A stretch of 64,000 nt of DNA, from positions 59,575 to 123,574 of the forward strand of contig NW_025944295.1 in the NCBI RefSeq assembly GCF_000764305.2, written 5' to 3'. The DNA is from Hyalella azteca (Eukaryota; Arthropoda; Malacostraca; Amphipoda; Hyalellidae). The translations under genes were made by a program, and so were the position numbers. The notes below the pieces were generated by a model, which worked only from the letters and a program-made list of their open reading frames with translations, was not told the origin of the DNA and did not search any database. Shown here in pieces: positions 33,471 through 47,254 of this stretch (its first letter is position 1; each line of letters starts with the position of its first letter).

Positions 33471-34841
33471 ATTTGGACATTTAGACCCCTAAATTTTTCT
33501 GTGCAGCGAATCCCACAAAAAACATCAGAGGCAGCGAATTTCATGCGACATTATCACTTTAATGTAAACAGTCACTGATCTAGCTTCCTAGTATCTAGGA
33601 ATAAAAGATATTACGACATTTTATTAATAAAATACAAGAATATCGCAAGAATTTTCAGAGGAAACGCCGCTAGAAATGCAAACGTGAACAGAAGAAAAAT
33701 TGAATGTGATAACTTAAAAATTAATTGTTCCGGTTGGTAATTCCTCGGCATATAAACTAATGCGAAAGAAAATCTAAACAAATTTAAATGAAGTTTGTTG
33801 AATAAATTTTTCTGAAAAAATTAACATTCAGCCCAGAAATTCCCACACACAACGCGTGTATACAATAATACAAGAAAAATAATAATCAGAAGCATAATAA
33901 ATAAGTTAGTTTAACGTGCTAACAAACGGAGATAAGTTACTGATAGGCCTAGCTAAGTAAATTCAATAAATGAACTAACCTAGGCACAGGATAAATAAAT
34001 CACAAGGAAGTCCTTGAATAAGTGGGAGCAAATAGAAAATTTTGCCCTACGCGAGTAGAACATGAGAGGGAAAATAAAAAAAGTAGACGTGTTATTTGGT
34101 AGGTAAGGAACTGTTTCACTCGAACATTGAAATACAGTTAAATAAATATAATCAATATACCGGTATGTCATATGTAACGGTTACGTTAACCATATTCGCA
34201 GAAATTGGCAGTGAGAACGATCGCTGATATTCAAGACTTTGAATGTGAAAGTGAAAGCATCAATAGCGTATCTGCATGTATGTGAATATATGAAGAGAAC
34301 ATCATCAATGAAAAGAAATAACAGGTTGGAAGGCAGAACAGGGCCTTTCACAGCTTCAATTTTTAATGAAAATGAAAATTACCTTTGAAAAATTAACTAT
34401 AAAAAGTAATTACTGACATCGATTTTACAACAAGGTGCACGTTGAAATAAATCGCCCTACGGTCAGGGAAAATTAACCGCAGATGATAAAAATAAACTAA
34501 AGTCTTCCGCAATAACGCAATTTCGGACAAAATTTACACAGAAATGATAAGAAAAAATTACCAATACGCCAGCAACGATTATTGAGCTCATTCAAAGCCT
34601 GCGTAAATATCAGCAAAGGATTTTGATTTAGACAGAACTTAACGGCTTCGATTTGCTGATTTCATATTCTTGAGAGTTCACTGATATTTATTATGATAAA
34701 TAATAAACTTTCTTTCGCAGGTAAGAATCTGGAAACATTGTTTCTGATAACGGTGAGTATTATTTTGGATATTAGATCCCCTGGCAATTGAAGTAATCCA
34801 AAATCTGGCAATCCGATGCAGCCTCTAGGCCACCGCCATAC

Positions 34842-35162
34842 TCGCCATATGGGCACCTCATGGACGCTCCATAAGGGCACCTCATGGACCCTCCATATGG
34901 CCACCTCATGGACGCTCCGTAAGGGCACCTCATGGACCCTCCATATGGCCACCTCATGGACGCTCCGTAAGGGCACCTCATGGACACCTCATGGACGCTC
35001 CGTAAGGGCGCCTCATGGACGCTCCGTAAGGGCACCTCATGGACGCTCCGTAAGGGCGCCTCATGGACGCTCCATAAGGGCACCTCATGGACGCTCCATA
35101 AGGGCACCTCATGGACGCTCCGTAAGGGCACCTCATGGACGCTCCACATGGCCACCTTATGG
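34842..35162. repeat. Minisatellite with CACCTCATGGACGCTCCGTA unit
   Basis: About 12 copies of a 26-bp unit ending AGGG, some in the variant ending ATATGGC. Frames are open on both strands for the length of the array, an effect of the repeat. Confidence 0.9.
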
Positions 35163-35689
35163 ATGTCACATTTGTGATCCATACGAAACCGCCGTTCGAA
35201 TTAATAATTCAGGTTACCACTTGGCTCTCAATAAGTGGCTCTTTAGCCACTCTTAATATAGGCTTTTTAGCCTCTTGGCTAAAAAACACAATTGCCGGTT
35301 TAAAAGCTTCTCTCGAGCCCGCCATTTGAGATCACTAGGCACTCACACAGGCACAATGCATAACATTATCTCCGTATTATCTTTTTGCACAAACAAAAAG
35401 TATTCCGGTTAGAAACACGAAAATACTTCAAACTATTAACGTTGCTTAAAAATAGGGACAATATCAAGAACCACTTATTATAACATCATCATAACGCTAC
35501 TAACCTAACATCTATTATTACGAACATCAAACGAGATATAAAAAACAACGCGGGATTTACAGCCACTGATAACTTAACAGTTTGTACCTGTCGAGCTTGG
35601 CTGTAAAACATCTTTCTATCTCGCTACAATATGTTCTCTCATCCATTGATCTCTCTTATCTTTCTTTTTCCACCGATTTTTCATCTCAC

Positions 35690-35915
35690 CTTCGTCCAGA
35701 CATTTCGTTTCTTTCTTGTCCACTGATCTCTCATTAGTCTTGTCCACTGATCTCTCATTAGTCTTGTCCACTGATCTCTCATTAGTCTTGTCCACTGATC
35801 TCTCATTAGTCTCNCTCTTCTACTGATCTCTCATGTCACTCTCTTCCACTGATCTCTCACGTCACTCTCTTCCACTGATCTCTCACGTCACTCTCTTCCA
35901 CTGATCTCTCATGTC
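35690..35915. repeat. 26-27-bp minisatellite (CCACTGATCTCTCA)
   Basis: About nine copies; two subtypes (ATTAGTCTTGT and CGTCACTCTCTT). The change of subtype falls at the single N at 35814, so the array length is probably collapsed or joined there. Confidence 0.85.
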
Positions 35916-37439
35916 ATCAGGAAAGAATATACTAAGGGGAGGCGGAAGGTCCTAAGAATAATCTGAAATAAATAATTAGGAAATAATCAAGAGTAATTCT
36001 TAACTAAATACTTATATGTATAAAACATATATTGACTAACTAATAAACAAAAAAGTAAAAAGATTCATGTAGCAAAATTTATAGATAATTAGTACAGAGA
36101 TCATACGTGAACGCGCGCCAATGTTACTAAAAACTAGCGAGTTTCACAATAAGGCGTGCCAGGGATATAGAATATTCCATAGAATTATATTATAATGGTA
36201 TATTATATATACTACTATATATAATAGTACATATTATATACACAATATTATCTGGCTTGAGCTTGCATGCACTGCGACCATTACATAATAATCGTCCACT
36301 CAGGATGGCTGAACAATAATAGGTATTTTTTATTTGTATCAAGTTTTCCATTTAAATTTACCCTCAAATAAGGAAGACAAAAATGAACCAAAATCGTTAA
36401 CTTAAGTGGGAAAGCACATGTATTACGAGAATTGTTTACGCCGAAAATGCGTGGCGCGGACGTTCAGAGTGGGCCGTATATATAAGTATTATAAAAGCGA
36501 TTAACATTCAGCACCGGCTTATACACACAAAATACATTGCTCGAATACTTGCACTTGGGTGCATATATTTAAAATATATTTATCCATAAATATATTAGAA
36601 ACCATTTCAAACGACCTAAGCACAAACGACCAATAGTGAACAACCCAACGAGTCGGCAATTTAGTGCGAAATCATCAATTTCAAAAGTCTGTATTTTTGA
36701 TTTAAGCACAATTTAGCTCTAAAATTCCGTAAAAGATTTCAACATCAATTAGATGAAGCGCACGTGAGTCCTTTTTTTTTACAAGATATACCAGCAGATA
36801 CGACATAACACCGTTCAATTAACGTTGATTGGACCAAAACGAGTTTAAAGCAACGTCAGCTTAATCCGATTCGGTAATAAAATGCGATCATCATGCTAAA
36901 TAATTTGAGCAGTATTCAGAAACGAAAAATTTGCTAACTTTGATAACTTACGTATCAAACATACTTTAAAAATCAAATATCGTATCAGAGTTTCGATTGA
37001 CTTTAATGAGAAAAATTTATAATTCTTTCGATAATCTAACGAAATTTAGGAAAATTTTTTTCACAAATAAGTGCAAGTGGCAGCAAATACTTGTTCACTG
37101 GACTATCGAAATCACGTTTGTCATTGAAAAACTCAATAATTAACTGCAATTAACGAAGTTTGTCTCTACGTGCCACGTAATGAAACGCAACGCGATCTGA
37201 AGCCAGCGTAAATACGATCAACACGGGCGTTAGCCAGTTAAACCACCATGCAATTCAATAACAAAATTCAGTGATATGTCACATTAATAGATTATTAGCA
37301 ATCAACTCTAGGATTGTCACACGCCGTGCATCTCTACAGGGTAACACAGGAGGCTATGTTAGGTGAAGTGACGAAATAATGCCTAAGAAGTCGAGGTTAC
37401 ACAAGAAACGATTTTCCTCGAAGTATAAAGAAAAATTTT

Positions 37440-37760
37440 TCGTCATAGGGGTATCAAGAAATATTTTTCATAGGGGTATCAAGAAATGTTTTTCATTGGG
37501 GTATCAAGAAGTGTTTTTCATAGGGATATCAAGAAATGTTTTTCATAGGGGTATCAAGAAATGTTTTTCATAGGGGTATCAAGAAATGTTTTTCATAGGG
37601 GTATCAAGAAATGTTTTTCATAGGGGTATCAAGAAATGTTTTTCCTAGGGAGTATCGAGGAAATTTTTCATACGGGTATCAAGAAATGTTTTTCCTAGGG
37701 GAATCAAAACAAGTTTTTCCTAGGGAGTATCAAGAAAATTTTTCATACGGGTATCAAGAC
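37440..37760. repeat. 25-bp minisatellite (GGGGTATCAAGAAATGTTTT)
   Basis: About 13 copies, more diverged to the right. Shares the core TATCAAGAAAT with the 3.4-kb array. Confidence 0.93.
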
Positions 37761-38339
37761 TATTACGGATTTCTCCGTCGATATTTTAAAGCGGCCAGAT
37801 TCGGCAGGGATATTAAAAGAGCGGACGCACGAAAGCGAGGTCTACTAAAATTCAAGTGGAATCTATTCCAATAATTTTGAGCAGCGATTTAAAAATTATT
37901 TAAGACAATCCACGTTTAAATGGCTCAGTGGTGGCAAAAAATGCCAGCGATATAAAGAAAAAAGTACAACGAAGCAATGCAAAAGGACCCTCCTCCATCC
38001 CCGCAGAAAAAAGAATCAAATTCTTCAAAACGTTATCAGACGTGACGGAAAAAAACCCGCGTGACACAATAATTCTATACACGAGAGCCAAGACAAAATC
38101 TACCAAGTCTTGCAATCTTAGCTTAACAAAAGCTGCTTCACGATGCAAACGATCACCCGATCCATCCCTTTCAATCACCAGACAAGAGAGTGAGCTTAAT
38201 TTAATTCTTTTGATATACAATCAAGTGAACACGACAAACAAAGTTTAGACGATAACACGGCCCGTGGTCTGTCAAACTCTACACCGCAAAATATTATTTG
38301 CATGCTGCTGGGTAGGACTCAAAAATTGCGATCTGACGG

Positions 38340-38765
38340 GCCTAAAATTAGAGGTCCACAGGCCCAAAAACAGAGGTCCACAGGCCCAAAATTAGAGATC
38401 CACAGGCCCAAAATTTGAGGTCCTGCGGCTCCGGCATCAGAGATCATATGGGTCCCGCATTAGAGGTCCCATGGGTCTGACATTAAAGATCCCATGGGTC
38501 CAACATTAGAGGTCCCATGGGTCCGGCATTAGAGATCCTATGGGTCCGGCATTAGAGATCCCACAGGTCCGGCATAAGAGATCCTATGGGTCCGGCATTA
38601 GAGGTCCCATGGGTCCGGTATTAGAGATCCCATGGGTCCGGCATTAGAGGTCCTACAGGTCCGACATTAGAGATCCCACGGGTCCGGCATTAGAGATCCC
38701 ATGGGTCCGACATTAGAGATCCCATGGGTCCGACATTAGAGATCCCACGGCTCCCACATTAGAGA
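38340..38765. repeat. 28-29-bp minisatellite (CCCATGGGTCCGGCATTAGA)
   Basis: About 15 copies with variant ends (GATC, GGTC). Intronic. Confidence 0.92.
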
Positions 38766-39516
38766 TCCCACAGACACGAAATTTGAAGGGCAAAGGTTGC
38801 ACGTGCCCTAAATTTGCGGTTCCATGGGCTAAAAATTAACAGTCCCGCGGGGTCAAAATTTGCAATCCCACGGGCTTTAAACTTGGTCCCACAAAGGCGA
38901 CAGGTCAGCCATAGCGGATCATCGAACACCTTTTATCACATCACTAAAAAACACTCAAGCACATGACTTACCTAGTAGCTTATCATAAATAGACATTCAG
39001 TAAGTTTAAAATAACAACAAGGCAATTACAGAACGATGCACAAGGTCTTCAAATATTGAGCGAGTACGACCATAAGCAATCTTCTGTATTAAGAAAAATG
39101 CAGCCTAGCACTCAAAAAACGCACTTAGTTAACACGACATCATCAAAGCAACGCTCTGCCAGCAAGTGATTTGTTTAGTTAGCTGCCCTATTTCAGCAAG
39201 TCCACATTAAAACACTGCCAGTAAATCTTCAGTAAAAAATACTCTGCATGTAAGTCCTCAATTAGACGCGTTACGATTAAAAAAATTATATTCACGACTT
39301 GAAAGCAAATTTTGGATTAGACGAATAATATAAATATTAGAGCCGCTTTTCACATACGAATATTTCGTTGAAACTCGCCGACAAAGGAACGTGGACACGA
39401 ATGCATGCAGATGCAGCAAATTAACATGACAGAAATTTGCCACAATGAACGCAATTAGTTGAGAACTTATGCTAGGGGCGTACGAAAATTATACAAGCGA
39501 CCGGCAGCGGAGGATG

Positions 39517-39685
39517 GACCAGCAGAGAAAGAGGATGGACCAGCAGAGAAAGATCATGGACCAGCAGAGAAAGAGAATGGACCAGCAGAGAAAGATGATG
39601 GACCAGCAGAGAAAGATGATGGACCAGCAGAGAAAGATGATGGACAGGCAGAGAAAGAGGATGGACCAGCAGAGAAAGATGACTT
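39517..39685. repeat. 18-bp minisatellite (GATGGACCAGCAGAGAAA), about 9 copies
   Basis: The unit is exactly six codons, so an E-K-D-D-G-P-A-like frame is open on the + strand. No support as a gene. Confidence 0.92.
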
Positions 39686-39769
39686 AACTAATTACTGTCG
39701 TAATGCCAACAGTTGGAATTGCAAACGTTCAAAAACAATAAACACGTTAGCGGCAGTTGGACGAACAAA

Positions 39770-39992
39770 GGCTGGCAAAAGCTGGGACCTTGAGATCCCC
39801 CAGGTAACACATACCCTGAGTTTGTTTAGTGATACACATCCCACTCAAGGCCTTGCTGCAAGCACCACCCTTGACGGCTACCAAGAGCCGTCCGCCAACG
39901 ACACAGAAAAATTAACTGAGTTTCCCCGAGGCTCGAACCCGCGACTTGCTCCTCTCATCTCAGTGCCAGCCATCACTGCGCAACATGTAACT
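39770..39992 (-). mobile_element. tRNA-derived SINE of a second family
   Basis: On the - strand: A-box-like GCGCAGTGATGGCTGG near 39980, then a canonical B-box GCGGGTTCGAGCCTCGGG near 39940, spaced as in a tRNA. The body runs on to about 39770. No relation to the 12.5/13.5/17.8-kb SINEs seen beyond the promoter boxes. Confidence 0.8.
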
Positions 39993-40719
39993 ACTTCACT
40001 GATTATTTTTAAATGAAAATACTTAATTGTGGCTATGAATTTGCGAGACAAACGTACGAGCAATGATTCATTTCAGTAAAGAAATCCAATTCAGACACGT
40101 TATAAATGGCATAACGATTTTTTTAGTTCGAGATCAGGTTACTGAAAAATAAACACACACGCATGCGTAAAAACGTAAAGTGTTCGTAGACACACGGAGA
40201 GGATTACATAGCAAAAACTTCAGTGACACACATTTAACACAAACTTGTATGGTCACACATTCAACACAAACTTGTATGGTGAAAACAAACCTGTTACGAT
40301 GTGTGACAAATGCTAGAGAATAACCTTAATTTTATTTACAATGAAATATAACACGTATGTTCGGTTAACTGAAAAGGGAATCACCATCTTTGGTCAAAAC
40401 ACTTTAATGTTGCTCACTATCCTTCGTTGTAATCGCGGTGGAGTCCCAGCATGCTGACGTACGAACGTAAGTACGGAATACAAAAAAAATAAAAAATGCA
40501 TATATTCTTGCATATAAACAATGCAGAATAAAGCAACACATTTACCATCCATTGCCAAAAAAAAGTTCGAAAAATTTGTCCATTTTAAGATAAGAAATCA
40601 GAAAAAAGGACAATATTTGCGGTATTTCGCACTACCAGCGTAAAATATTTCAAATGGAATATCTGGTTTATAAATATTAGTAATACAACGTAATGCAGTT
40701 AGAGGAGATCAGCAATACA

Positions 40720-41150
40720 GACATGTCGGTGAACCGCGTATCAAATGCGTCGCAGTGAACCGCGTATCAAATGCGTGGCAGTGAACCGCGTATCAAATGC
40801 GTCGCAGTGAACCGCGTATCAAATGCGTGGCAGTGAACCGCGTATCAAATGCGTGGCAGTGAACCGCGTATCAAATGCATGGCAGTGAACCGCGTATCAA
40901 ATGCGTCGCAGTGAACCGCGTATCAAATGCGTGGCAGTGAACCGCGTATCAAATGCGTGGCAGTGAACCGCGTATCAAATGCATGGCAGTGAACCGCGTA
41001 TCAAATGCGTCGCAGTGAACCGCGTATCAAATGCGTGGCGGTGAACCGCGTATCAAATGCGTCGCAGTGAACCGCGTATCAAATGCGTGGCGGTGAACCG
41101 CGTATCAAATGCGTCGCAGAGAACCGCTTATCAAATGCGTGGCAGCGAAC
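40720..41150. repeat. 26-bp minisatellite (GTGAACCGCGTATCAAATGC), about 16 copies
   Basis: Units differ mainly as GTGGCA versus GTCGCA, and these variants alternate in a higher-order pattern. Confidence 0.95.
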
Positions 41151-42404
41151 CGCATTTATATTAATCACGAAGGTTCGCCAACTTTTCACGTAATGAACAA
41201 AATGTAAGAAATTAACACCCGCCAAGCTATGGGAATACATTTATGATTATATAACAATAATCAGCAAACAAGTTTCAGAAATTAATAATTGAAATTAGAC
41301 AGTTACATGGACAGGCAATTCAAAAGAAGACAGGTATAGCAATATGTCGGGGTCATTGGGTACAAACAAAGGGATGTACTTCATTTAAAATTGCGAGTAT
41401 GCAATTCAGTTCGCAAGAACCGATGTATTAACATGACTAAAAAATTCATGGTCACATAATCAATATTATACACATTCATAATACATCAACCTTGAAACAA
41501 GGTTTATAGGTACATGTAGAGGACTGAAGAGGATCTACACGAAAGAAAGAAATATTTAAACTTGTTTTTTAATTAGTCTGTGCAAATAATTGAAGCGCAC
41601 TAATAGAGAGAGAACAAATGCCATCAAACGCGGCTGATGAATGGACGCCGGATGCACATGCCTGCGCCGCGATGCGAGATTATCATCATTGCGGTAAATA
41701 TTGCAGTAAATTCATAACCAAAATGATATAAAGAAAATCTATTGAATTACTCAGCATCTGTAGCTTCGATGAAAAATTTCTAGAAGCAGCATTTATGGTC
41801 ATTAATAAGAATTCAAATATTTTCCAAGCGATTTGAAAATATTCAAATTTTCAGGATTTGAAAATATTGAAATATTTTCAAACCAAGTTTCCTACTCCGT
41901 GAGGAGATAAGATTCGGTTAGTTAGCTCACGTTATCAATATATAACTATAAAGATCGGTCATTGTAGTTATGGTATATTATGGAATGAAATATTTGAATG
42001 GTGTTAAGAGTCGTTTAAAATGATAAGAAATACAATCATGAAATACAAGTGACGCACATTAGTGCATAGTAAAACAAATAATTCACAACACAAATATAAC
42101 AGAATTACGACACATATTCCTGAGGCGTGCATAAGAAAATCAGATCTTGCATGACAAAAAAATTTTGTGCTCAGTTATTTTTTCTTTGTGCCAGAAAAAT
42201 GCGACACTTTTGCATCATTACCACAGAACAGCCGTTGAGAAACGATACAACATTTACAATAAATCAGAACAACCCGAGGACAATTTTTCTAATGAAATAT
42301 ATGTAAACTCCGAGAAAATCTTACTGTCGAAAATACGAGCACAGCTTGGGGAAAAAAATTTAAATACGAGTGCATGAAGATGACTCGAGGCAAAATTTGA
42401 ATAC

Positions 42405-42612
42405 ACGGTCAAATCTCACCTACGCAAATACGGTGACAAACTCTTGGTAAATCTCACATATGCAAATACGGTGACAGACTCTGGGCAAATCTCACTTGGT
42501 ATGCAAATACAGTAACAGACTCTGGGTAAATCTCACCTATGCAAATACGGTGACAGACTCTGGGCAAATCTCACATATGCAAATACGGTGACAGACTGGG
42601 CAAATCTCACAT
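42405..42612. repeat. 36-38-bp minisatellite, about 5 copies
   Basis: The unit contains AAATCTCACCTATGCAAATA and CGGTGACAGACTCTGGGC. Intronic. Confidence 0.9.
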
Positions 42613-44531
42613 TCGTAAATACACGTACAGTCCTCAGAGAAAATTTCAAACTCAAAAATACAAGTACAAAATCCGGAATAATCTTACATTCGGAAACGCG
42701 AGAACGGCCTCAAAAACTTTTATTGCTTACAACATTGTTGATGCAAAATTGTTCGGCCTTCTATGACTGCAAAAATGCACCAAGCTGAAAGATATAGAAA
42801 ACAATTCAAGTTTCCACACCAGATGTAATTCTTAGAAAAAGTAATAAAAATAAAAATAACCAGCACTGAAACGGCAAGAAATTGTCCAGTAGAATAATTA
42901 CAGATATACCGACAATTGGCATGGGGAAAAACTAAAAAAAAAACTTCCCCATTGTTTCCCAAAATATTGAGAGCAAAACATCGACAAAATTCATTGCAAA
43001 TAAAGCAATACAATTTAAAATTGTTCATCATCAGGGACAACTCGCTGGGACGATGAAGGTCCATCAGCGTTTAGGATGAAAAAGACTTAATACTTTTGAC
43101 AACTTCTTGCGCCTAGAAAATCCGTCAGCGGTAAAACTTGTATGATGACATCTTTCATAATAATAATATACGATTTATTTGCTATACTGAATCATGACAA
43201 AACCATAATATATATAAGTATTATATGTATCAACATGATACCAACATAATGATAATAGCTTAATTTATGTTTTTCGTCCACATATAATTTACTAACGGGA
43301 CTTTGATTCGGTCGAACGACCCAACATCGGTAAACACATGAAAAATCTTATAATTTAAAAGATACAGTCTCAAAATTAAGTAATAAAGTTAATGAAAGGC
43401 CGTAAAAAATACGGGCAAATGCCGTGTGCAGAGGTCGAAAAGTTGTGAACAGTGCAACACTTGTGAACGGTGGCTACAGGAGTTGATTTAATGTTGAACA
43501 AACATTCAAATCTGTTCTTGTACATCGAAGTAGGAAAATTCTTTAACTGGTCCAGTTGACTGCAGCAGTTACGTGCTAAGCTAACTCCCCCATACAAATT
43601 CAAGCGAACATTAAATTGTTCAATCAAATAAAAGTATTAATCCAAGTCAAGGTTGAGTGGTTCGCTCTATCTTATAACCTCGATAATAATTAACTTAGTG
43701 GAACAAACGGCTCGTTTACACCTTGATAACATAATCACAAATGAGGTCACTTAAATAACATCGAATCAACAACAATAAACATGCCACATTTACCTGCCTA
43801 GTATTGTATAAGTGGCCGAAAAAAAAACGCGCCTTATCCTATTCCTAAAAAAACATCACTTCAAAGTAGAGACAAACTTTAGAGAGAAATACCCAACCGT
43901 ACACATGCCTGCGAGTCGGTAAAATTTAGAACAAAAAATTAAAATGAATACATTTTATAAATACTTAAAATTATAATCCACTCTTAGATATTTTCTTGGG
44001 GAAACTGAAATAAATAGCAAAAATATTTCAAAAACGACCTCAACCTGCCGTGGCTAAGCCAACAAATGTGCGGAATGCTTCACAGAATTAATAAGAACAA
44101 AACTAAAGAATTAGATAGAAGAGCAAGACAAATAAGAAGAAAGCTGCAGATAAAAAGTGAGACGGGAACTTTGATAGAGTACTAATGAAAATCCCTACAC
44201 AACTGATTTAATTTTAGCTAATTTTACGGTGTTTTTTTTTCTGAATCACTACCTAACCTATGCAATGCATGACATTAACCCACGTCCGCTTCACCATAAC
44301 TAGAAATACAGGCAAGTAATAAAGTAATATCAAATATTATTGAAGCAAAATCATAGAAGAAATTATTTAAAATTAAATGGCCAATAATTAGCGGCGAGCA
44401 AAATAAGAACATCGTAACTAAGATTTAATATTAATTTAGGACTCAAGAGAAAATTCATCAATAAATTACGCGTCCATGAAAGGCCTTTTATCAATTCAAT
44501 GATACACAATGGACGGGTTTCGTACGGCATC

Positions 44532-44628
44532 ATTAGCTTGCAACACCATTAGCTTGCAACACCATTAGCTTGCAACACCATTAGCTTGTAACATCATTAG
44601 CTTGCAACACCATTAGCTTGCAACGACA
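44532..44628. repeat. 16-bp minisatellite (CATTAGCTTGCAACAC), 6 copies
   Basis: Short array, nearly identical units. Intronic. Confidence 0.92.
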
Positions 44629-45099
44629 TCATTACCGGCGTATTTGCTCCTAAAAGCCTAGTGGTAATTCTAGGAAAGATTTAGGCGAGCGCGTCTTTAC
44701 TAAGAATTAAATAATCCAACTAATACTTTTTACTTTAGTAAGAATTCCTACTGCAATGCATTACACAATCTCAAATGTCGATAAATGAATAACCAATAGC
44801 GACCGTTCTTTTTTCCTCCTAAAGCGCAAGTTTCTATTCTAAAACTTAAAATCAAAGTTTTTTAACTTTACCGCAAAATTGATGTCCCACAAAGTGTAAG
44901 CCAGTATAGGCTACAGCTCACAATCATGAGACATTATGTATGAATTTAGACGTTGCACGGTCAAGTCAGGTTATAATAAGTTTCTTCACAAACATAACAC
45001 AAACTAAGAAAATAAAGTCATCATTAGGTCACGAAATTGCAGATTACAAGTCTACATTAAAGCCGTGAATTTTAATTCCAACGAGAAAATCACAGGAGT

Positions 45100-45976
45100 T
45101 CAATGGTCGGTAAAATTGTGTTCGCAGTCGCCATAGAGCGCCGAGTTCGGGACAGAGGAGGAGAAAGAAGCTCTACCAGGCACGCCACCACCACGCGACG
45201 GGACCATCATTTTCCTGGTGGAGTTAGGGCCGCTGAAGTTACGGCTGTTCATGTAATTAGAATACGGAGACCCGCACGGTGGCTCCATATCGAAGAAATT
45301 CGCGCCGTAACCGTCCTCAGATTCCAGCAAATCAAACGGCTGGAATGGCAAAGCCGGCGGCTCGGAAGGGGGCGGATTGGATCGGTCTGAATTGCCGACT
45401 GGGATTGACGAGCTCCCGACAAAGCCTACAAACGGTTTTTTATTTGGATCGCTTCCGTTGCTACCACGGATCATCCCGAAATTACCGCCTCTCTGTCCGC
45501 CGTTACTGAAATGATTACCCGCGCCGTTACTGAACTGATTACCGGCGCCGTTACCGTACGAGCCCCAACCACCACCACCACCGGCCACGTTGATGCATCC
45601 TCCACCACCACCACCACCACCACCACCACCACCACCACCACCTGCACTATTCCCGAAACTATACCCAAATGCACCATTGTTTGCACATGCATACCCCCCT
45701 CCATTACCTCCATTATTAAAGTTCTGATACACACAGCCAGGTCCGGCACCGTTGTTACCGGAACCATTCGTCGGGTATTTGTTATATGAATAATGCGGCG
45801 CGTTAAAGCGGGGACACAAATTATCTTGTTGGCTTGGGTCGTCGCCGACTGAGCAGTGATGCTCTACGTCGCTGTTAGCGCAGGCCAGCTGGAAGTTGCT
45901 GAGGGAACAAGCGTTCGTGATGGTGCAGCAGATGCGGTGCGAGTAAACCGCCTCACCGTCCAGGTGGTTCTTCGCT
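45100..45976 (-). CDS. MARF1: MARF1-like, end of RRM1 plus Gly-rich linker exon
   Basis: The acceptor TATTTCAG precedes 45976, phase 2 in (AG+A gives Arg). A-K-N-H-L-D-G-E-A-V-Y-S-H-R-I completes RRM1 (helix 2 and strand 4). Then come Cys/Asn/Gly-rich text, a homopolymer of about 14 Gly from a CAC/GTG microsatellite (45600-45645), and a Pro/Ser-rich end. The frame meets TGA at 45100-45102 with no good donor just before it. GTAGAG at 45176 (exon end 45177) and GTAACT near 45240 are the possible donors; the true 3' edge is open. Confidence 0.8.
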
Positions 45977-45991
45977 CTGAAATACAATATT

Positions 45992-46165
45992 ACGTCAAGT
46001 GCATTGAAATTACTACCTTGGTCAAGTGCATGGAAATTACTACCTTGGACAAGTGCATTGAAATTACTACCTTGGTCAAGTGCATGGAAATTACTACCTT
46101 GGACAAGTGCATTGAAATTACTACCTTGGACAAGTGCATTGAAATTACTACCTTAGTCAAGTGCA
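45992..46165. repeat. 27-bp minisatellite, about 6 copies
   Basis: The unit contains AAGTGCATTGAAATTACTAC and CTTGGTC. Intronic on the - strand; it ends about 15 bases from the acceptor of the 45976 exon. Related single units recur to 46261. Confidence 0.92.
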
Positions 46166-47254
46166 TTGTATTTGCCTTAGTCAGGTACCGTACACTGAAA
46201 TTAACTTGGTCAGGTACATTGAAATTACAGTACGTAGTCAAGTGCATTGAAATTGCCTTTCATAATGCAGGGCTATTACCACAAAACAATTGAAAAATAC
46301 AAGAGAAATTGCTGCAGGAAACCATCACATGTAAATTACCTATAAAAGCGAGGAAATAGTGAAATTCAATTAAATTACCCCAGAAAAAAAACGGATACAA
46401 TAAAATTAACCCTGGAAACTAAAGGCAAAATGAGTTAGGAGAATTTGAAGCAATACAGGAAGGAATGAAACAAATGCAGACTTTCCAATATTCCAATTAC
46501 GCATCAATTGGAACATTACGCGTTAATTGCAGTAACTTTCGTCTTTATATTTAGACTACTGTTTTTAATTAGAAAATTTACGCGCCTAGAAAATCTTATT
46601 AGTGTAATAGAAAGATAATCCTACTTCATCTCGGATATTCGTGGATTCAAAAAAATAATCTCAGTACGTATGCGTAGTAACGCATACGTCGTATAAATCT
46701 TCATGATAATGTTCAGGTTATAATACTATAACCTAATTCCCCATACTACCGAAATTTCAGTTAAATTATTTTCAACAAATAATTGAATAGGTACCTGAAA
46801 ATACTACGATGACATCACTAATCATCATTAATAATTACTAGATAGCATCATTACCAACGTCACATGGAACTTAGAGTCATTCATTGCAGATATTCAGCAA
46901 GATTCAAATGCGCGACGAATCAGAAATAACGACAAATTTCACTCGTCTTAGTCGAGGCAGACAAAGAGACTAACATTTTAAAGACAACCATAAATGTGGA
47001 ATGATTACTGTAGGCAACAATATCTTCATATGGACGAGAAATGATAGAATTTGTTGACGTATGCAGAGAAAATGACGCATACAGATAATTCTGTCTGCTT
47101 TAGCCAGCCTAGATGAGCAAGCTAAATAAGGAATTTTTGTTTCGATTAACATAATGCGCCTTCAATAAACTAATATTGGTATAAGATTTGCGCATCGAGA
47201 ATGGATGACAAGCTGGGGCCGTAGTTTCAAATATGTCGCTGAAATACGCGTAGC

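Larger units (their letters stand above)
30247..45099 (-). other. Large MARF1-like intron, repeat-filled (further small exons possible)
   Basis: About 15 kb without a recognised exon. It holds at least nine minisatellites, one SINE and one copy of the 0.5-kb dispersed element. Because the exon phases on its two sides are not settled, one or more short linker exons may be hidden here. A GC-rich patch at 31080-31160 (with CATATAAG and CCACGCCCC) is unexplained. Confidence 0.5.

Noticed and set aside
34662..35256. Long frames on both strands (146 and 136 codons) through the CACCTCATGGACGC array
   Set aside because: Product of the repeat; both strands are open over the same bases and there is no domain.
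37900..38248. Overlapping 106-codon frames on + (Lys/Ser-rich) and - strands
   Set aside because: No domain, no splice context and both strands open; it lies in the big MARF1 intron. Kept only as a weak place for a hidden exon.
39459..40016. 185-codon + strand frame with E-D-G-P-A-E-K repeats
   Set aside because: It is an 18-bp minisatellite followed by an antisense SINE carrying polymerase III boxes.
45511..45789. Thr-rich + strand frame
   Set aside because: Antisense of the Gly-rich MARF1 exon and its CAC/GTG microsatellite.
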